Assembly: GCA_036924285.1 (NCBI GenBank)
Contig: JAYKYS010000025.1
Location: 744,001-808,000, forward strand
DNA length: 64,000 nucleotides
From: Asterella californica
Lineage: Eukaryota; Streptophyta; Marchantiopsida; Marchantiales; Aytoniaceae
Direction of reading: 5' to 3'
The translations under genes were made by a program, and so were the position numbers. The notes beneath the pieces are model-generated. The model was not told the DNA's origin and did not search any database. It was given only the letters and a program-made list of their open reading frames with translations. Below are positions 42,254 through 54,142 of this stretch, piece after piece (within the stretch, counting starts at the first letter, position 1; every line of letters begins with the position of its first letter).

Positions 42254-42565
42254 TTAAGACGACTTCTTTATAATTATTAGTAATCCTAAGCTGTTCTTCA
42301 CAAACTGGACTGCTTCTTCACTCATTAACTCTGAGTGGTTGAAAATTATAGCATACCGTTGGTCGGTGACGCTCATGGTCATATTCCGTGAGCCTTGAGG
42401 ATGTGCCACTTTTGCTGCATCCCAAAAGTATCTGTAGAGCTTCTTCCAGCCACCCTTCTCCAAACACAGTTCTCGAGAAAGCATGCTTCCCTTCAGCACG
42501 TTTTTGTTGAGGACCATCGATGATCGAGGCCCACCGTGAACGAGAGCTGTTGGCTCAGAAGGCAC
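42254..42565 (-). CDS. Unrecognised ORF, possible small gene or single exon
   Basis: This minus-strand frame of 103 residues starts with a Met near 42,565 and ends at TAA on the left. Its composition is balanced and globular-looking, with the stretches GGWKKLYRYFWDAAKVAHP and MSEEAVQFVKNSLGLLI. It lacks the low complexity of neighbouring frames. I do not recognise a family, signal peptide or membrane segment. No adjoining exons were found. It could be a real small protein, an exon of a larger gene, or chance. Confidence 0.3.
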   Translation of the reverse strand: MPSEPTALVHGGPRSSMVLNKNVLKGSMLSRELCLEKGGWKKLYRYFWDAAKVAHPQGSRNMTMSVTDQRYAIIFNHSELMSEEAVQFVKNSLGLLIIIKKSS

Positions 42566-45500
42566 CCATCACTCACTTCCTTTTCACTTCTTTGTCTCAC
42601 TTGGCTTGAGTACTAGTCAACCGTCTTGTAGTTTCCACAACTAAGGAGGAAGGAAGAGAGGTTTCGAAAGTTTCCGTATGTTGTGCTTCAAGTGCATCTT
42701 CCGTCAGGAGAAGAATATTCAAGCTGTGTAAAACCTACCCTCCGGTGATTTCTCTGTTAATATTTCTTTTCCTCAACTGTGGTGAACCGTATGCGTGCCG
42801 ATCACAAGTTCAACATATCCCAGGGAGAAAATTTCGAGACTTGTTTTAACTGAAAGGCAAGTCCGACTGATTCTGGACAATCTACTTGTCAACTCTTCGT
42901 TGCGAGAACGTTCTGTCTTCCAACGAAAAACTCTTTCGCATATTCTTGTCGCTTTCACTGGAACTCTATATTTCTAGCATCTTCTTATCGTCGTTCAAAG
43001 GCCTCCTATAAGTTGGCAACTTCTGAGCATTTATGTCAGAACACTCTTTTCTCACGACTATGAAAACAGAACTAGAAAGGTATGCAACAGTGCAGCCTCA
43101 GATGTTTTATTCGAATCGTTGTCTACTTTCAGCGGACTAGTAAGCTGTGTAAGTACAGCAGAGTACGAGACAGACACCTAAACCCTGCCAGCAATTTCTG
43201 TAGACGAATATCGGCCAGAATTAATGGTCGCGGAAAGTGAAGTGAGGCTTTGATACACTGGGATCACCAGTGTAGCAACAACAGTCGGTCGGAGATGCAC
43301 GTCAGAATGACCGAGCAGAACGAGCAGAGAAGAGCGAACAGTATAAGGTACATGCTGCTACCAAGCCGTGAATGCTAAACGGTTAATACAGGATATCACA
43401 TGTCATCATATCCCACCAAACAAGCAAATGTGAAGGATAGGAGGCCCAGAGGACACAATTCTAGGACTTGAGCATAATATAGAGAATAGAATCTCTATGT
43501 GTGTTCGCTCTCAGGGTTTCCATCCAGCTCGTCTGCATATTCTTGCATCGCTTCTTGTCCTCATATTGTTAGCATGCGGGTGAACTGAAAGTGAAATGCG
43601 ATACGCATGCAGCAATCATACGCTGTGTCCACAAAAAGAAAGACAAAACTTTAAACGTTTCTTCACGTGCTGCTTTGCGTAGTGCGTTCGCTGTATGCGG
43701 GCCGGCGACCTCCGCGACGGTCAAGGATTGAACAGATGGTCCCCGCGAAACGCAGAATGTTAGGTGAGCGATATCTTTCCACATATTCAGTTCTGCAATC
43801 GCTCAGTTCTGCAATCGCATTCTACGATACAACAGATTATTGTTTCTGACAATAAGGCAGTCGAACTTTAAACGAGGCATACACAGTCCCAGTACTTTGC
43901 ACCACACAATACCGGCTTCTAGATGAGTAGGTGAGAAGAGATTAGAACATTGCAAAATGACAAAATCAGAAATTGATCCCAGAGCGCAAAGGTAATTAAT
44001 TTACTGGAACTCGCAAGCTGGAATCAGCCAAAACTCTTCCCTCTCCCGTGTAGATGGACCTTCAATGATGCTACTGAGAACCGCTTGTAAATATACGCGT
44101 ACGCTCAAGTTACTAATTGCCTTGCCCCGACCTGAATTTTCGTCTAATGTTGAGGATCACCTGCGAAATGCGATTTTGCTACTCCGAGTGTTCTGGCAAC
44201 CACAGCTCTCCCGTCTCGCTATTCAGGGGTTTCAATAAAAAGCGCTGTATGATCATCTACCAGTGGATAACAGAAAGCTATAACCTAAAACTTTCTCGCA
44301 TATCGAGCTGAAGAAGGCGACTTGAGGAGGAAGAAAAATCGGGTGTCCCAACATCTGCAAATGTCGATGAAACTCACAGCTTTCTTCATGGATTTTTAGT
44401 CCATTTGCTTGTCCTACCGTACAACTGTCACTGCTATTTCTGAGTATCCCTGCTCGGATTCTTAGAGGTCCAAGTCGTCCTCGGGTAGCGGTCTGATCGG
44501 TCTGAGTGTGTGTTCGCTGAGAAAGGAAGAAACAGACTCGATTCCTAGAAGGCAGAAGAGTAGGCTGGCAGCTGAAGTGGAGGAATCCCTGCATACATGG
44601 AGTAGAGAACAAGTACACAACAGTAGTAGAGTACAGTGAGAACGAATAAAGGCTGTCGGACTAATGGAGAGGCATTGGAGACAGACAGCCAGCCAACCCA
44701 CTTTTGGAAGAAGCCACAGAATGTGGGTACTCTTCTGCTCTGACCAGTGTATTTTGTCCATATATATGCAGCTTACCAAATCTTACTGCTTTTCCGTCCT
44801 GTTCTTGGAGAAGCACGCAAGCTGTTGGGAATAATCGACTGAAAGCACTCTTATGAGTTCCCATTCTCACCTTCTTATTCAGAGTTACGCACGGTTGAAT
44901 TTGTCCAAAAGAATGGACGGACTGCTACATGTCACTTACAGGGGTCAAAGCGACCGCTATGGGGTCGAGTCACCGCACATACTGTACCACTGTAGTTCCG
45001 GTGGTTTACTTCCGCACCAGCACCAGCACGAGGAAAAGAGCGCGTGCTCCATTTCCTTTACGTAAGGGATTCTGGAAATAAAGTCTCTCCTCCTTTGTAC
45101 TTTAGAATAGCTTTATATACGATACATTCTCCGCAGCGGACATCTGATAAGCACGATTGGTTGATATATTATCATCTTTATATACTGTTTGATAAACGAT
45201 GATCTTTACATAATATGTTACAGAAATCACTAGAGTATTCAGTTCTAAACATTTACCTCCCCTCGGTTTCACATCGAGCGGTAGTTTAGAACTGAGAAAC
45301 CACTCCCTCCCGTGATTTATGCTCTTCTTTTTTCTATTTTAGTTAATTTATACTAGATAAAGCATCTATCGTTTCCCACACACATTATCTAGGTTTGGGA
45401 AATTTATAACCAAATTTTAGACTCGTTTTGGGTCCAGATATTTATATCCTATTTTTAGCTTCGCCTCAGGTCAAGAAAATGGATAAACTAGTACTACTAG

Positions 45501-45919
45501 GATCGGTTTAGTAGCAAAGAAAATAGCTATCTGTTTTCCTTTAGAACTTTCAGAACTCGAGTTATAATTTCTGCACATTTGGACGTCCAACCCTATTTTT
45601 ACAACTGGAACTGAGTTCTTAAAATATTCTTTATCCAGAAAAATATTTTATATTAAATTTAAAATCTCTTATTAACAAATAACTACGTTTGCAATGCGAT
45701 TGTGAGTGTATAAGTTAGCAATTTATCTCGATCTGAACTTTTTTTTCATCCTCTTGCACTAGCTTGAGAGGTATCAGTTGCGGTTCTCACCTTTCCAACT
45801 GTAGTTCGACTTTGGTCCTCTTCCCAGGAGGTTCTGACGTCCAGATCTCGTGCTTGCGGGTTGGATGTGGTGTTTTACTCTGTTCGGCTGGGTCAATAGA
45901 AATTCCAGTACTGATTTTT

Positions 45920-46240
45920 CTCAAAAAAAATACTTGATCGTCTGCACATCTTGGATATTGTTGTGATGTTTGACCTCTCGTTAGATATATGTGTCTCTAT
46001 GACCTTAGGGTAGTAGAATCCATACTGGTATTCAAAATGGATTGAATTCTTAGACAAAAAATACTCGGTCGTCTGCAAACCTTGGGTATTGCTATGATGC
46101 TTATCTCTCGTTACAAGATAAAAGTTACTCGGTCATATGTACATGTTCAATATTGCTATGATGTTTGCCCTCTCGTTAGATCGTGTGCCTCTCTGATCTC
46201 AAGGTAGTGGACTTCATACTGCCTTTCAAAATGAGTTGGA
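45920..46240. repeat. Imperfect tandem repeat, about three copies
   Basis: The pattern AAAAAATACT(T/C)G(A/G)TCGTCTGCA, then an ATTG(T/C)TATGATG word, then CTCTCGTTA occurs near 45,925 and 46,055, and in shortened form near 46,125. The outer copies also share a TAGTGGA-type word and CAAAATG. Duplication of a unit of about 130 bases, with a partial third copy, explains it. Confidence 0.65.
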
Positions 46241-47949
46241 TTTTTGAGCTTGTCTATGTCTTCGGGTTTCTATGTGTTCTCAAGATGCTGGTTTGTACTA
46301 AGTCTCTCGTCTATCATTCAGTCCATTCGTCAGATCCTGTACCCCTCGACCAAGTGCAATAAAAAGTCCTTCATCTTTAAAAAGAAAAAATAACAAAAAA
46401 CTCTTCTTTTCGTTCTGGTTCACATGGACTTTTTCTCTTTTTTTAATCTTATGATAAATATGAACAAACTACATTACACGACAAAAAATCTTGCAACGAT
46501 GAACGATACTGGCATTAGGGTCAAACCTGAGGTTTATGCCTTTACAGTCATCAACGTAAATATTTTTATAGTGACGAAATATAAATCTTGCGTATCACCT
46601 CTAGAGGTGGTACGTAATTATTTTATGTTTTCATTCGTAATTCTCGTAGTGTAATCTGACACCTTAGTCAGTAGTAAATGCTTTTCGCTGTTTGTTCAAA
46701 ATTTGGATGAACGCAAGTGCACTTTTGGGACTCGTTGAACGTAAACAGTCTGTTCTGCATTTCATCATTAAGTGCGGAAAAAATAATTATTCATACGAAT
46801 AGCATTCTGCTTCGTAAAAACACGAAACACCGTGAAAAGCGTTCTCCACTGTGCTACGTACCGTACGGAACTTGCAAAACAACTTTCCACGCTGTGCTTT
46901 TGTAATACAGCACAGAGTGTTACACAGAAAGTTATAACAAATGTTCAACTTTGTGATTTTCTTTTATAACAGCACGGAACGCCGTGGTTAGGATTCAGTG
47001 CTATGTTTATTTTAAGTACTTATTTGAACTTAACGGATGTGGTAAAGTTTATATGAGGTCCGATAAACTTTTCATGCGATTGTGAGTTAGAATAAGCAAC
47101 CTGAATTTCGAACAATATTAGTTCTCTGTCGTCTAAACAACATTTATGATTTTTGTTAAAAATTCAGTTTGAAATTAGAGTATATCATTAATATTGGCGT
47201 GATTCATGAACTTACGATTAGATTCGAAAAAGAACGTAACACTATCCGTAACTATAAGGACTGATCACAAAGACCTCTCAAACCAAGTTATCCTCTTCTA
47301 CAAAACTATATCAGATATGAGTTACGTGACTGAAAGAAACTTCTGTAGTGAAGTTTATGGTTTTGGGTTTAAATGGCACTATTATTTCACTGTGGTGCCT
47401 AAAAATCACTTCTGAAACGCGAGAATGGCTTCTGCTGGTTTCCGGCACGGGATCTCCGCGCGGATGCCACGGCAACCCGTCCCGGTTGGTAGTCCTGCAC
47501 CCAGTGGTTCCAGACTTCCACCAGTACTGTATATATAACCAGAAGCAGAAGGTCGGCGACTACAGTATAGTCTAGAATGTCAAGTTCATTGACTCGGTCA
47601 AAGTTCAGCACCCCATCTTGATATGATCGTACTAGTCGTAAGGATGAGCCCAGACTCACTGCAGACAGTGCAGAGATAAACGCTAAGATTTCTTCGAGAA
47701 TCGAGCATGTGCTAGTTTGCAGAAAACGACACGCGTGAGTACTTTACGTCCGCACCCATTTCGGCGCCGGAAAACGAATCACGCTGAATTACACCGCGCT
47801 CCCACTTTTCCTTCAGATTACGGTATCCTAATGTGCCTAGAAAGGGTGGTAACTCGTTTCCCGTTATTCTTCCTTTTCTCCTTATATCCGGTGGTATTAT
47901 TCAGGCACATCTAAGTACGAACGAGAACGAAAATACACGGGCATAGCTA

Positions 47950-47996
47950 CGACGGACTGGAAACATTCGTCGGTACATGCACTTTCCAGTCCGTCG
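47950..47996. repeat. Perfect 14-nt inverted repeat
   Basis: CGACGGACTGGAAA (47,950-47,963) and TTTCCAGTCCGTCG (47,983-47,996) are perfectly complementary across a 19-base spacer. It is GC-rich in an AT-rich setting. No element ends or site duplications were identified around it. Confidence 0.85.
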
Positions 47997-48794
47997 ATCT
48001 GATCGGACGTGTTTGAAGATTTCATCAAACGGTCTCATTAGGTTCCGAAGTTGCTCCCGTGCTCTGTAAGAATTTTCTTCATCGTGATACTGGACCGCGT
48101 CACCTGTGTGCAAAATTAATTATCAGCGGGTAAAATATCTCAATGGTTTCTGCTGTTTAAGTTTCATAGATTTTCATCAGATACAGTGGTATTTTCATTT
48201 GCATGCATTCACCCTCTCTATCTTCAGATGTATATGTACATTTTTAAATTTATGACTAAAAGTTTTCTCTTGGAAGAATTTGGTCATATATTTAAATATA
48301 ATATAATTTAATAATACTATTCATCCAAGGCCACAGTGTTTATAGTAGGATGCGGTCATTTTGTACACTTGACTTATTTTTTTTTGTTTTCCTAGTGACC
48401 ATGTGTAACACACTGAACTATAAAGATAACATATATTTATAAAGTATTCATACAAATTAGTAGTGTAAACTCGGATATTTATTTCCCAAGTTGCTTCTCT
48501 CATTACTTTTTTAATCTCTCTCTTCTCACTTCTTCAACTAGTTAATCAGAATCTGATGATATACATATTTTTCAGCCGTTTGTCATTTATTATTCACCCA
48601 ACTCGATTCATATTGAATCCAGTTTGTCAATTTTACTCTTCATATTTCACTTGTTCTCTTCCCGGACCACGTTAGGATAAGCGTTTGGGATGCATATTCA
48701 CAAAAGTGAACACCTGTGCATGTTATTCATCTCTTCCATCGAATCTTCTTTGCAGTTCTCAAGATCACAGTCATCTGGTCTTCCAACAAGTCTT

Positions 48795-49850
48795 TTACAA
48801 CAACCCATTCATGCTACAGTTACTAATCTTAGGCTTCGTACATCTCTTAGCAATATGGTTTGCCTCGTCACAGTTGTAGCAAGTAAACTTAGCACCATTG
48901 CTCTTCTGAGGTGTTTGACGCTTAGGTTTAGACCTTGTTTGCTGCCTCTTTGCTGCCAAGACAGAAGAGTCCTTCCGATCCTTCTCACCCCCATCCCATT
49001 GTAGATTGAAGTCCTTGTTCTTCTTATGAATCTTGTCCATGATACGTGGTTCAAAAGGTTTTTGTTGCTGGACTTCGTCCTCAATCTGCTCCTCTAGTTT
49101 CAAAAGTTTAGCATATGTCTCAGATAGCTTCGACATCCAAAAGAGAGTCTTCTCCGAGCTAGACTTGAGTCTCTAATAAATATACATATTTTGGTCTCTT
49201 TAGTCCACTTACAAAACGAATCTAGCTTAGCACTAAACTCGCGCACATAAGCACTCAAGGTCCCGTTTGCTTGAACCTAACTAACTCAACACCATCCCGA
49301 ATCCTTTGATACTCCGGAGTGAATCGTCTCGCAAGTAACTCCTTGAACTCTTTCCAACCAAGCGCCGAGACGGTCAAGACGTGTTTGTCTCTGTATGCAG
49401 CCACTAGAGAAGCGCATGATCCTTCAGGAACGTAACCGCCGCTCTCATCTTGTCTGACTCTTTAGCTTGTTGCACCTCAAAGTATAGATCCAACTCAGTT
49501 AAGAAATCCTTAACCTTACAAGCCCATCCTAGACATGAAAATGGGTCAGCAAATTTATCTTACAAAGCTTCTTGGTAGACGAAGATCTCCTTTGGTCTAG
49601 CTCAAGCTTGGTGATACGTTTATCCTTAGAGACCATACCCTCGTGCATGATCTCATCATCATAATGAGCTCTGCATACAAAGCTCCTTGACTTCTCGTGC
49701 CTGAATCGTTGGACACCGTTGGCAAAACTTCATCTTGCTGCACAGGTACCACAATTGGTAGTGCACTTCTTTGACATTGCGACGAAGATTATCGATTATC
49801 ATCCCCTGACTGCATCTCGAGGCTAGCTCGAGCTGATCTGATCGCGGTGT
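48795..49850 (-). pseudogene. Ty3/Gypsy gag polyprotein, broken
   Basis: The minus strand carries the Gypsy gag order. A capsid region includes ELLARRFTPEYQRIRDGVE and LSAYVREFSAKLDSF (about 49,340 down to 49,210). It is followed by a basic linker and a CCHC knuckle, CYNCDEANHIAKRC (48,840-48,881, spacing C-x2-C-x4-H-x4-C). Gag packages the element RNA in virus-like particles. Frames shift between the capsid and knuckle parts. No protease, reverse transcriptase or integrase follows on the left, so the element is truncated. The LTR lies directly to the right, as expected for minus orientation. It belongs to the element whose LTR is at 50.0-50.6 kb. Confidence 0.75.
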
Positions 49851-49986
49851 CAGCCGTCACTCATTTCTTGATTTTCCTCTTGGAACTCTATCTAATGTCG
49901 GTCATTGATCCAAGTGTATCTCACGTCTCTCTTCAAGCATTCAGCCTTCAGCCGCTACCTCGAGTTCTCGCTCACCGAAGCGTCGG

Positions 49987-49999
49987 ATCTGATATCACT
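49987..49999 (-). other. Degenerate primer-binding site
   Basis: Between the LTR and gag the minus strand reads TGATATCAGATCC. This differs at few positions from the TGGTATCAGAGC site complementary to initiator methionine tRNA that primes many plant LTR elements. Its position immediately inside the LTR supports the call. Confidence 0.55.
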
Positions 50000-50002
50000 T
50001 TT

Positions 50003-50616
50003 TGCGTTATCGTCTTGTTGCGTCAGCGGAAGCTCTTGCTCAATAAGTCACTAGCGTTGTGAGCGAAACTCACAATGCTAACTTGCAAACCACAATCACA
50101 TGTTCGCATTCATGCACCACTTACCTTTACTTAGTTTGGTCCAGATCGGAGCCGGACCGTCTCCGTAATCCTCAAGCTCAACATTTCCTAAGTCCCGACC
50201 TAGATATGGCTAGGTTGGTCTCAAAACATGAGCAAGTCATAACATGACTTGGTGCGGACTTTCATAAAGTCCAGGGTCTTAAACGGTATCTCCTGCACAC
50301 CTAACGGCCCAACCGCATGTGATGTCCGTCTGGGTCCAGGCTGCCGAACAGTGGTATAATCCTCCATCTCGTTCTCTAGTCTTGCCCCAGCCCTTGGATT
50401 GTTCTTGAGTCCATACGTCCAAGTCTGGATAAGAACGTGCCTTGGTGCAGGTCCATCCATCACCTCATGTCCCAAGAGTCCACCCACCGAATCTTAAGGT
50501 CGGGTGACTCGGCCTGGTCCGTCCACGCATCGAGCCCCCCTCATATATACTTCGGGGAATCAACGCCCCGCCCTCCTCTTTGATCTTTGAAAATTATACC
50601 ACAACCCGATTTTCAT
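50003..50616 (-). mobile_element. LTR of the Ty3/Gypsy element (copy B)
   Basis: The left edge is set by a TG pair next to the primer-binding site. The right edge is where similarity to copy A (window start) ends after ACCACAACCCGATT. A minus-strand TATATA at 50,543-50,549 lies before the shared GGGGGGCTCGATGC words. Beyond 50,616 the sequence differs from copy A, which continues with GTGGTTCGG. Either this copy is truncated at its outer end or the two LTRs have different U3 lengths. Confidence 0.7.
50543..50549 (-). promoter_or_regulatory. TATA box of LTR copy B
   Basis: The TATATATGAGGGGGG words on the minus strand are conserved with copy A and lie upstream of the gag in transcription order, as for a U3 promoter. 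Confidence 0.5.
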
Positions 50617-51566
50617 ATTGTTCGTAAATTTTTGTTTTGTTGACAAAGAAAGTAGATTAGTTAGCATAGATGACAAGATAGAATAGTTTTAGTTGTAGTA
50701 TAAAGTTTCTTCACCGAAGCATGATGCGAGTGGAAATACAAGAACTACAAAATGTATATCTTGGGGGCGATAGTTTGGCTGCATTCTACAGACGAAGAGC
50801 TTTTCAAGGATACTCTATTTGCTGAGAATGGACATCAGATGACGAAGTTATGACCCTCGAAAGAATAGATGAAGTAGGGTGGTGGTTAGTGTGATTTCAC
50901 TGACGAGTGACCCGAAGAACTTCGCACGTGAGAAGTTACCAAGTGGGATATAAGATGTGAATGAACAGTTCATTTTATCTTTTTCGTTTGTGGATTTACT
51001 AGGAGCGCTCTGAGCTGAGAGTTAGGTCTGACAAAGTCGGACTTCACCGAAGAGCACTACTTTCTGAGACATAGCTAGGAGAACTTCCGAACGAATAACT
51101 TTGCACATTTTCATACTCCGTTGCATTTCAGACTTCGCATGTTGATCAGATGCGCGGGATGCAAACTTCGAAGAAGACGCAAGGAAGACTGAAGTCCTTC
51201 GCGATATAATGATCAGATCTTCCTCAGTATGCGAGACGATTGAAAGACGTGGGTTTCTCTTTCTTATTGCAGAATTGGGGCGTGGTGTTTGTGGAACTAG
51301 TCAACGAGATACTTATCTGTCATGGACATTCTTCGTCTGAACCAAAGAGAAGATCACAGAATTTGTTGATGCAGAATTGGAGCTTTGTACTTGGCATCAA
51401 CGAAGCAGGTCGAGAAGGCGATCTAATGTATGATAGCACAATTTGATCAACTTCGGACAAAGTGACGAAGTACAGTGAGTTGTTCACGCAAATGAAGATT
51501 AGATTGTTGGAGTTATTGGCAATTAATTTGAATGGACAAGCTGGTAAGCCATCGTGATGACTCTGG

Positions 51567-51982
51567 ATGATAGACTCCCTCGGACTCCGAAAAGAACCAA
51601 TTCGTCACCTATGGACTTTGAAACAGATAAAACTCTCACGGGCTCAACCGCTATTGGATGACAAAGAGGTAGTGGAAGTGAAGCCACCCAAGAAGTCAGT
51701 AAGGAAGGCGTCGATGACGAGGAGATATCTCGAGGTTAAATCAGCAACAAAATATAAAGGGAGACGGAACCAAAGAAATCAGAAGATCCTCTCGTAGTAG
51801 AACAGAGGATAGTAGCGGCGATCGAGGAAGAAGCAATAGAGATAGTCTTGAAGGCATTTCTTGATCCAGAAGCTCCTCGAGAGCTAACAGAAGAACAACT
51901 AGCGGTGAGACAAGAGGTAGTCAGAAAGGAGAAGATCAAGAAGAAGAAGCGTACTGTTGATCACTCTCATCTTAAATATTAA
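51567..51982 (+). pseudogene. Unknown charged protein, frameshifted
   Basis: A plus-strand frame with PPKKSVRKAS and a basic stretch runs to a stop at about 51,797. An overlapping frame then carries EDPLVVEQRIVAAIEEEAIE and LKAFLDPEAPRELTEEQLAV, ending KKKKRTVDHSHLKY and TAA (51,980-51,982). The second piece is strongly protein-like, helical and amphipathic, and lacks a start, so a frameshift near 51,760 is likely. I do not recognise the family. The setting beside an LTR suggests a retroelement gag or accessory protein. Upstream, 51,240-51,446 shows duplicated TGCAGAATTGG words and may be part of the same unit. Confidence 0.4.
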
Positions 51983-52161
51983 GTGAAAATTCTATACTAA
52001 GCTGAAAAGAAAAAATAAAATACTTCTAAATACTAAATGTTAGACGGACCGAGAGAACGAGAAGAAAGAAGATATGGTTCTTGACATAACTCATAAAGAA
52101 AGAAAAGAGAGATGCAACTTTCAGGATGTTACAAGCAAATAACCTTGCAGTTAATGAGACA

Positions 52162-52213
52162 TTTAATTTATTACCTAGTCCTTCTTAGTGAAAAAGTTAG
52201 GCAATAAACTAAA
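52162..52213. repeat. Diverged copy of the TTAATTTATTACCT foldback
   Basis: TTTAATTTATTACCTAGTCC faces AAAGTTAGGCAATAAACTAAA across a short centre. Both arms match the 36,483 foldback with several changes. Confidence 0.65.
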
Positions 52214-52218
52214 CCACA

Positions 52219-52260
52219 TGCATAGTTTCATCTTCTTAACTTGGAAGAGGATAAATATTC
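52219..52260. repeat. Foldback of the GGAAGAGGATGAATATGC family
   Basis: ATGCATAGTTTCATCTTCTT faces GGAAGAGGATAAATATTC around AACTT. It abuts the previous foldback, the same order of two hairpins seen at 4,720-4,835. Confidence 0.55.
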
Positions 52261-53619
52261 CTGCCTAGAGTCCGAGTTAGTACTCAACTCTCAGTGTGTC
52301 GATAGTCCATTCCAAGAATCACAAACAATGCTGGCTGATTGAAAAAGAGAAATACTTGTCATTGGTGCCAATGCTCGTATTATTTGCATAGTTCGGACAA
52401 CACAGGCATTCAGTGTATTTCCAGCCTTCGCGTACTTCCCCGACGCTAGGCAAGAATCCATCTTGGTTGACGGTCTCCAACCTTGATCTAAAATCTGATC
52501 CAAAACTCAAAAAGAATTCTGGTGAAAATTCGACATCCTCCCGGCTTCTTTCTCCAAATTCTTCACATACCCGAGGTCTCTTTATATACTCAGAGCACTC
52601 CACTTGAAGATAAAAGCTGTCACATTATTTGTCAAACATGTGATCCACCACATGTCCACCATGCAACATGTCACCTTTGCCTTAAGTCTAATTAGCGTCT
52701 ACACATTTAGCACCACTTCGTCCATATTATAGCCAACCAAAACTTGACACATTATCCAAAATCCACATCAACATTCATGACACATCATCAGTTTGACATT
52801 TCATCTTTCTCAGTGCCAAGTCATCATTTCTCGGTGTCACATCAGTACTCACGAGATAGTACACCTTAAATCTTCAACCGCATTTAGCTCCTTCCTCGTT
52901 GCTCTATTTGCTACGATACAAGAACTAATTGTCATCTACGCAACGAGCTCTACGCAATTGTGATGTCAAATACGCATTTGCAAAAAAATATTTTCAAATC
53001 TTAATTTTCCATGCAAGCCTCGCAAGTGAAAATCAATATCATACGTTTGACACAAAAAGACTTCTGTCATTAGTTGATAATATTTGATTTTGATAACATA
53101 CGTTCATCGTACCTTAGTCACATGAATAATGTTCTTAGCTATTGTAGTTTACAAACGTGTAACGAATATAAATATAAGTTCATTAAGTAAAAATTTGAAA
53201 CATTTTTGCACCTCTTCATAGGTGCAAACCCCCTTTAGTACAATCTGCCATGTTACTCTCGCAAAGACCCAGATCCGTTGGTATGTTTATCAAATAGTGT
53301 TGAAATAAGCCAAGTCTGTTCTTGTTGCTCACCGAATTCGCAGATAAGTGTTTAAATAAGGTTCAATATGGGTTGGTCAGATTATAATAGGTTCAGTACT
53401 GGTTTAACTGATTTCAAAAAACTTCAAAAATTAAAGTTTTTAAAGAAAAATGTTATGTTTTGGCTTTGACTTGTAAGCGTAATTTCCTTACGTTTAGATG
53501 TAAACGGTATAAGAGATTTGGAGCACTCTTCGTCTCATTTACGCTCGAAGATTAGAGTTCATACTAAATTTAGACCGACAATGTCATGAACGTACATGCA
53601 AAAAGAGAGAAGACAAAAA

Positions 53620-53880
53620 GTCCCAGCCGAAACAGTCCCAGCCGTTTGCTGGGGTCAAGGCAAGAGGAGTCACGCGACCCAATGAATAGCAAACGGATGG
53701 GAAGACCCCATCAAGCCTCACAAGGGAATGAATTTAGGGGTTGGCTTGTGGGGTTTCCTACGGTCGAGTGGTGAACCCCTAAGCCGGCTGGTTACTCATG
53801 ACCGACCCGGGTATTCGCGAGCGGGTACTGCAAGCCGGTGAAAGCGGTGTTGTAATCCGTGTAACACAATGCTCCACGGC
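53620..53880 (+). other. GC-rich block with extensive RNA-like folding, possible organelle intron fragment (NUMT)
   Basis: Within an AT-rich region this block folds into ordered helices. CCGTTTGCT (53,642-53,650) pairs with AGCAAACGG (53,688-53,696), enclosing GGGTC/GACCC. GATGGG pairs with CCCATC at 53,696-53,712. AAGCCTCACAAG (53,713-53,724) pairs with CTTGTGGGGTTT (53,745-53,756), using two G-U pairs. TTAGGGGTT (53,734-53,742), inside that loop, pairs perfectly with AACCCCTAA (53,774-53,782), making a pseudoknot. CCGGCT pairs with AGCCGG (53,784-53,838), enclosing ACCCG/CGGGT. Pairing kept through G-U changes suggests a real structured RNA. The style recalls organelle group II intron domain I, so nuclear mitochondrial DNA is my first guess. 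No tRNA or rRNA was recognised. Confidence 0.45.
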
Positions 53881-54142
53881 AAAACAGTTACTTTTAGAAA
53901 AAGAAAATAAATAGAAGAATTAAAAGGAGAGCCAAAACAGTAAAACATGAGTCGATACTATTGCACAGTACAGTCTTTGTCTGCTTGTTGTTGTACTTAC
54001 TATATTTATCACTTGCTTTTGTAAGTGGATAGAGCGAACTGGTTTGGTCACTTTGGTGAACAAGGTGATGCTATCACGTGTATCTCTATTTACATATATT
54101 ACAGGTATCTATATATAACATATTTTATTATATGCTATTTCT

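Larger units (their letters stand above)
35103..48690. other. Long AT-rich repeat region with hairpins and isolated small frames
   Basis: No multi-exon gene could be assembled across this 13.6 kb. It contains foldbacks (36,483; 37,450; 37,988; 39,027; 47,950), one tRNA-like box pair (39,960), one plausible small minus-strand frame (42,254-42,565) and tandem repeats (45,920-46,240). Two overlapping frames around 39,194-39,582 on opposite strands both look mildly protein-like, and I could not decide between them. The remainder shows no coding signal to my eye. Confidence 0.5.
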
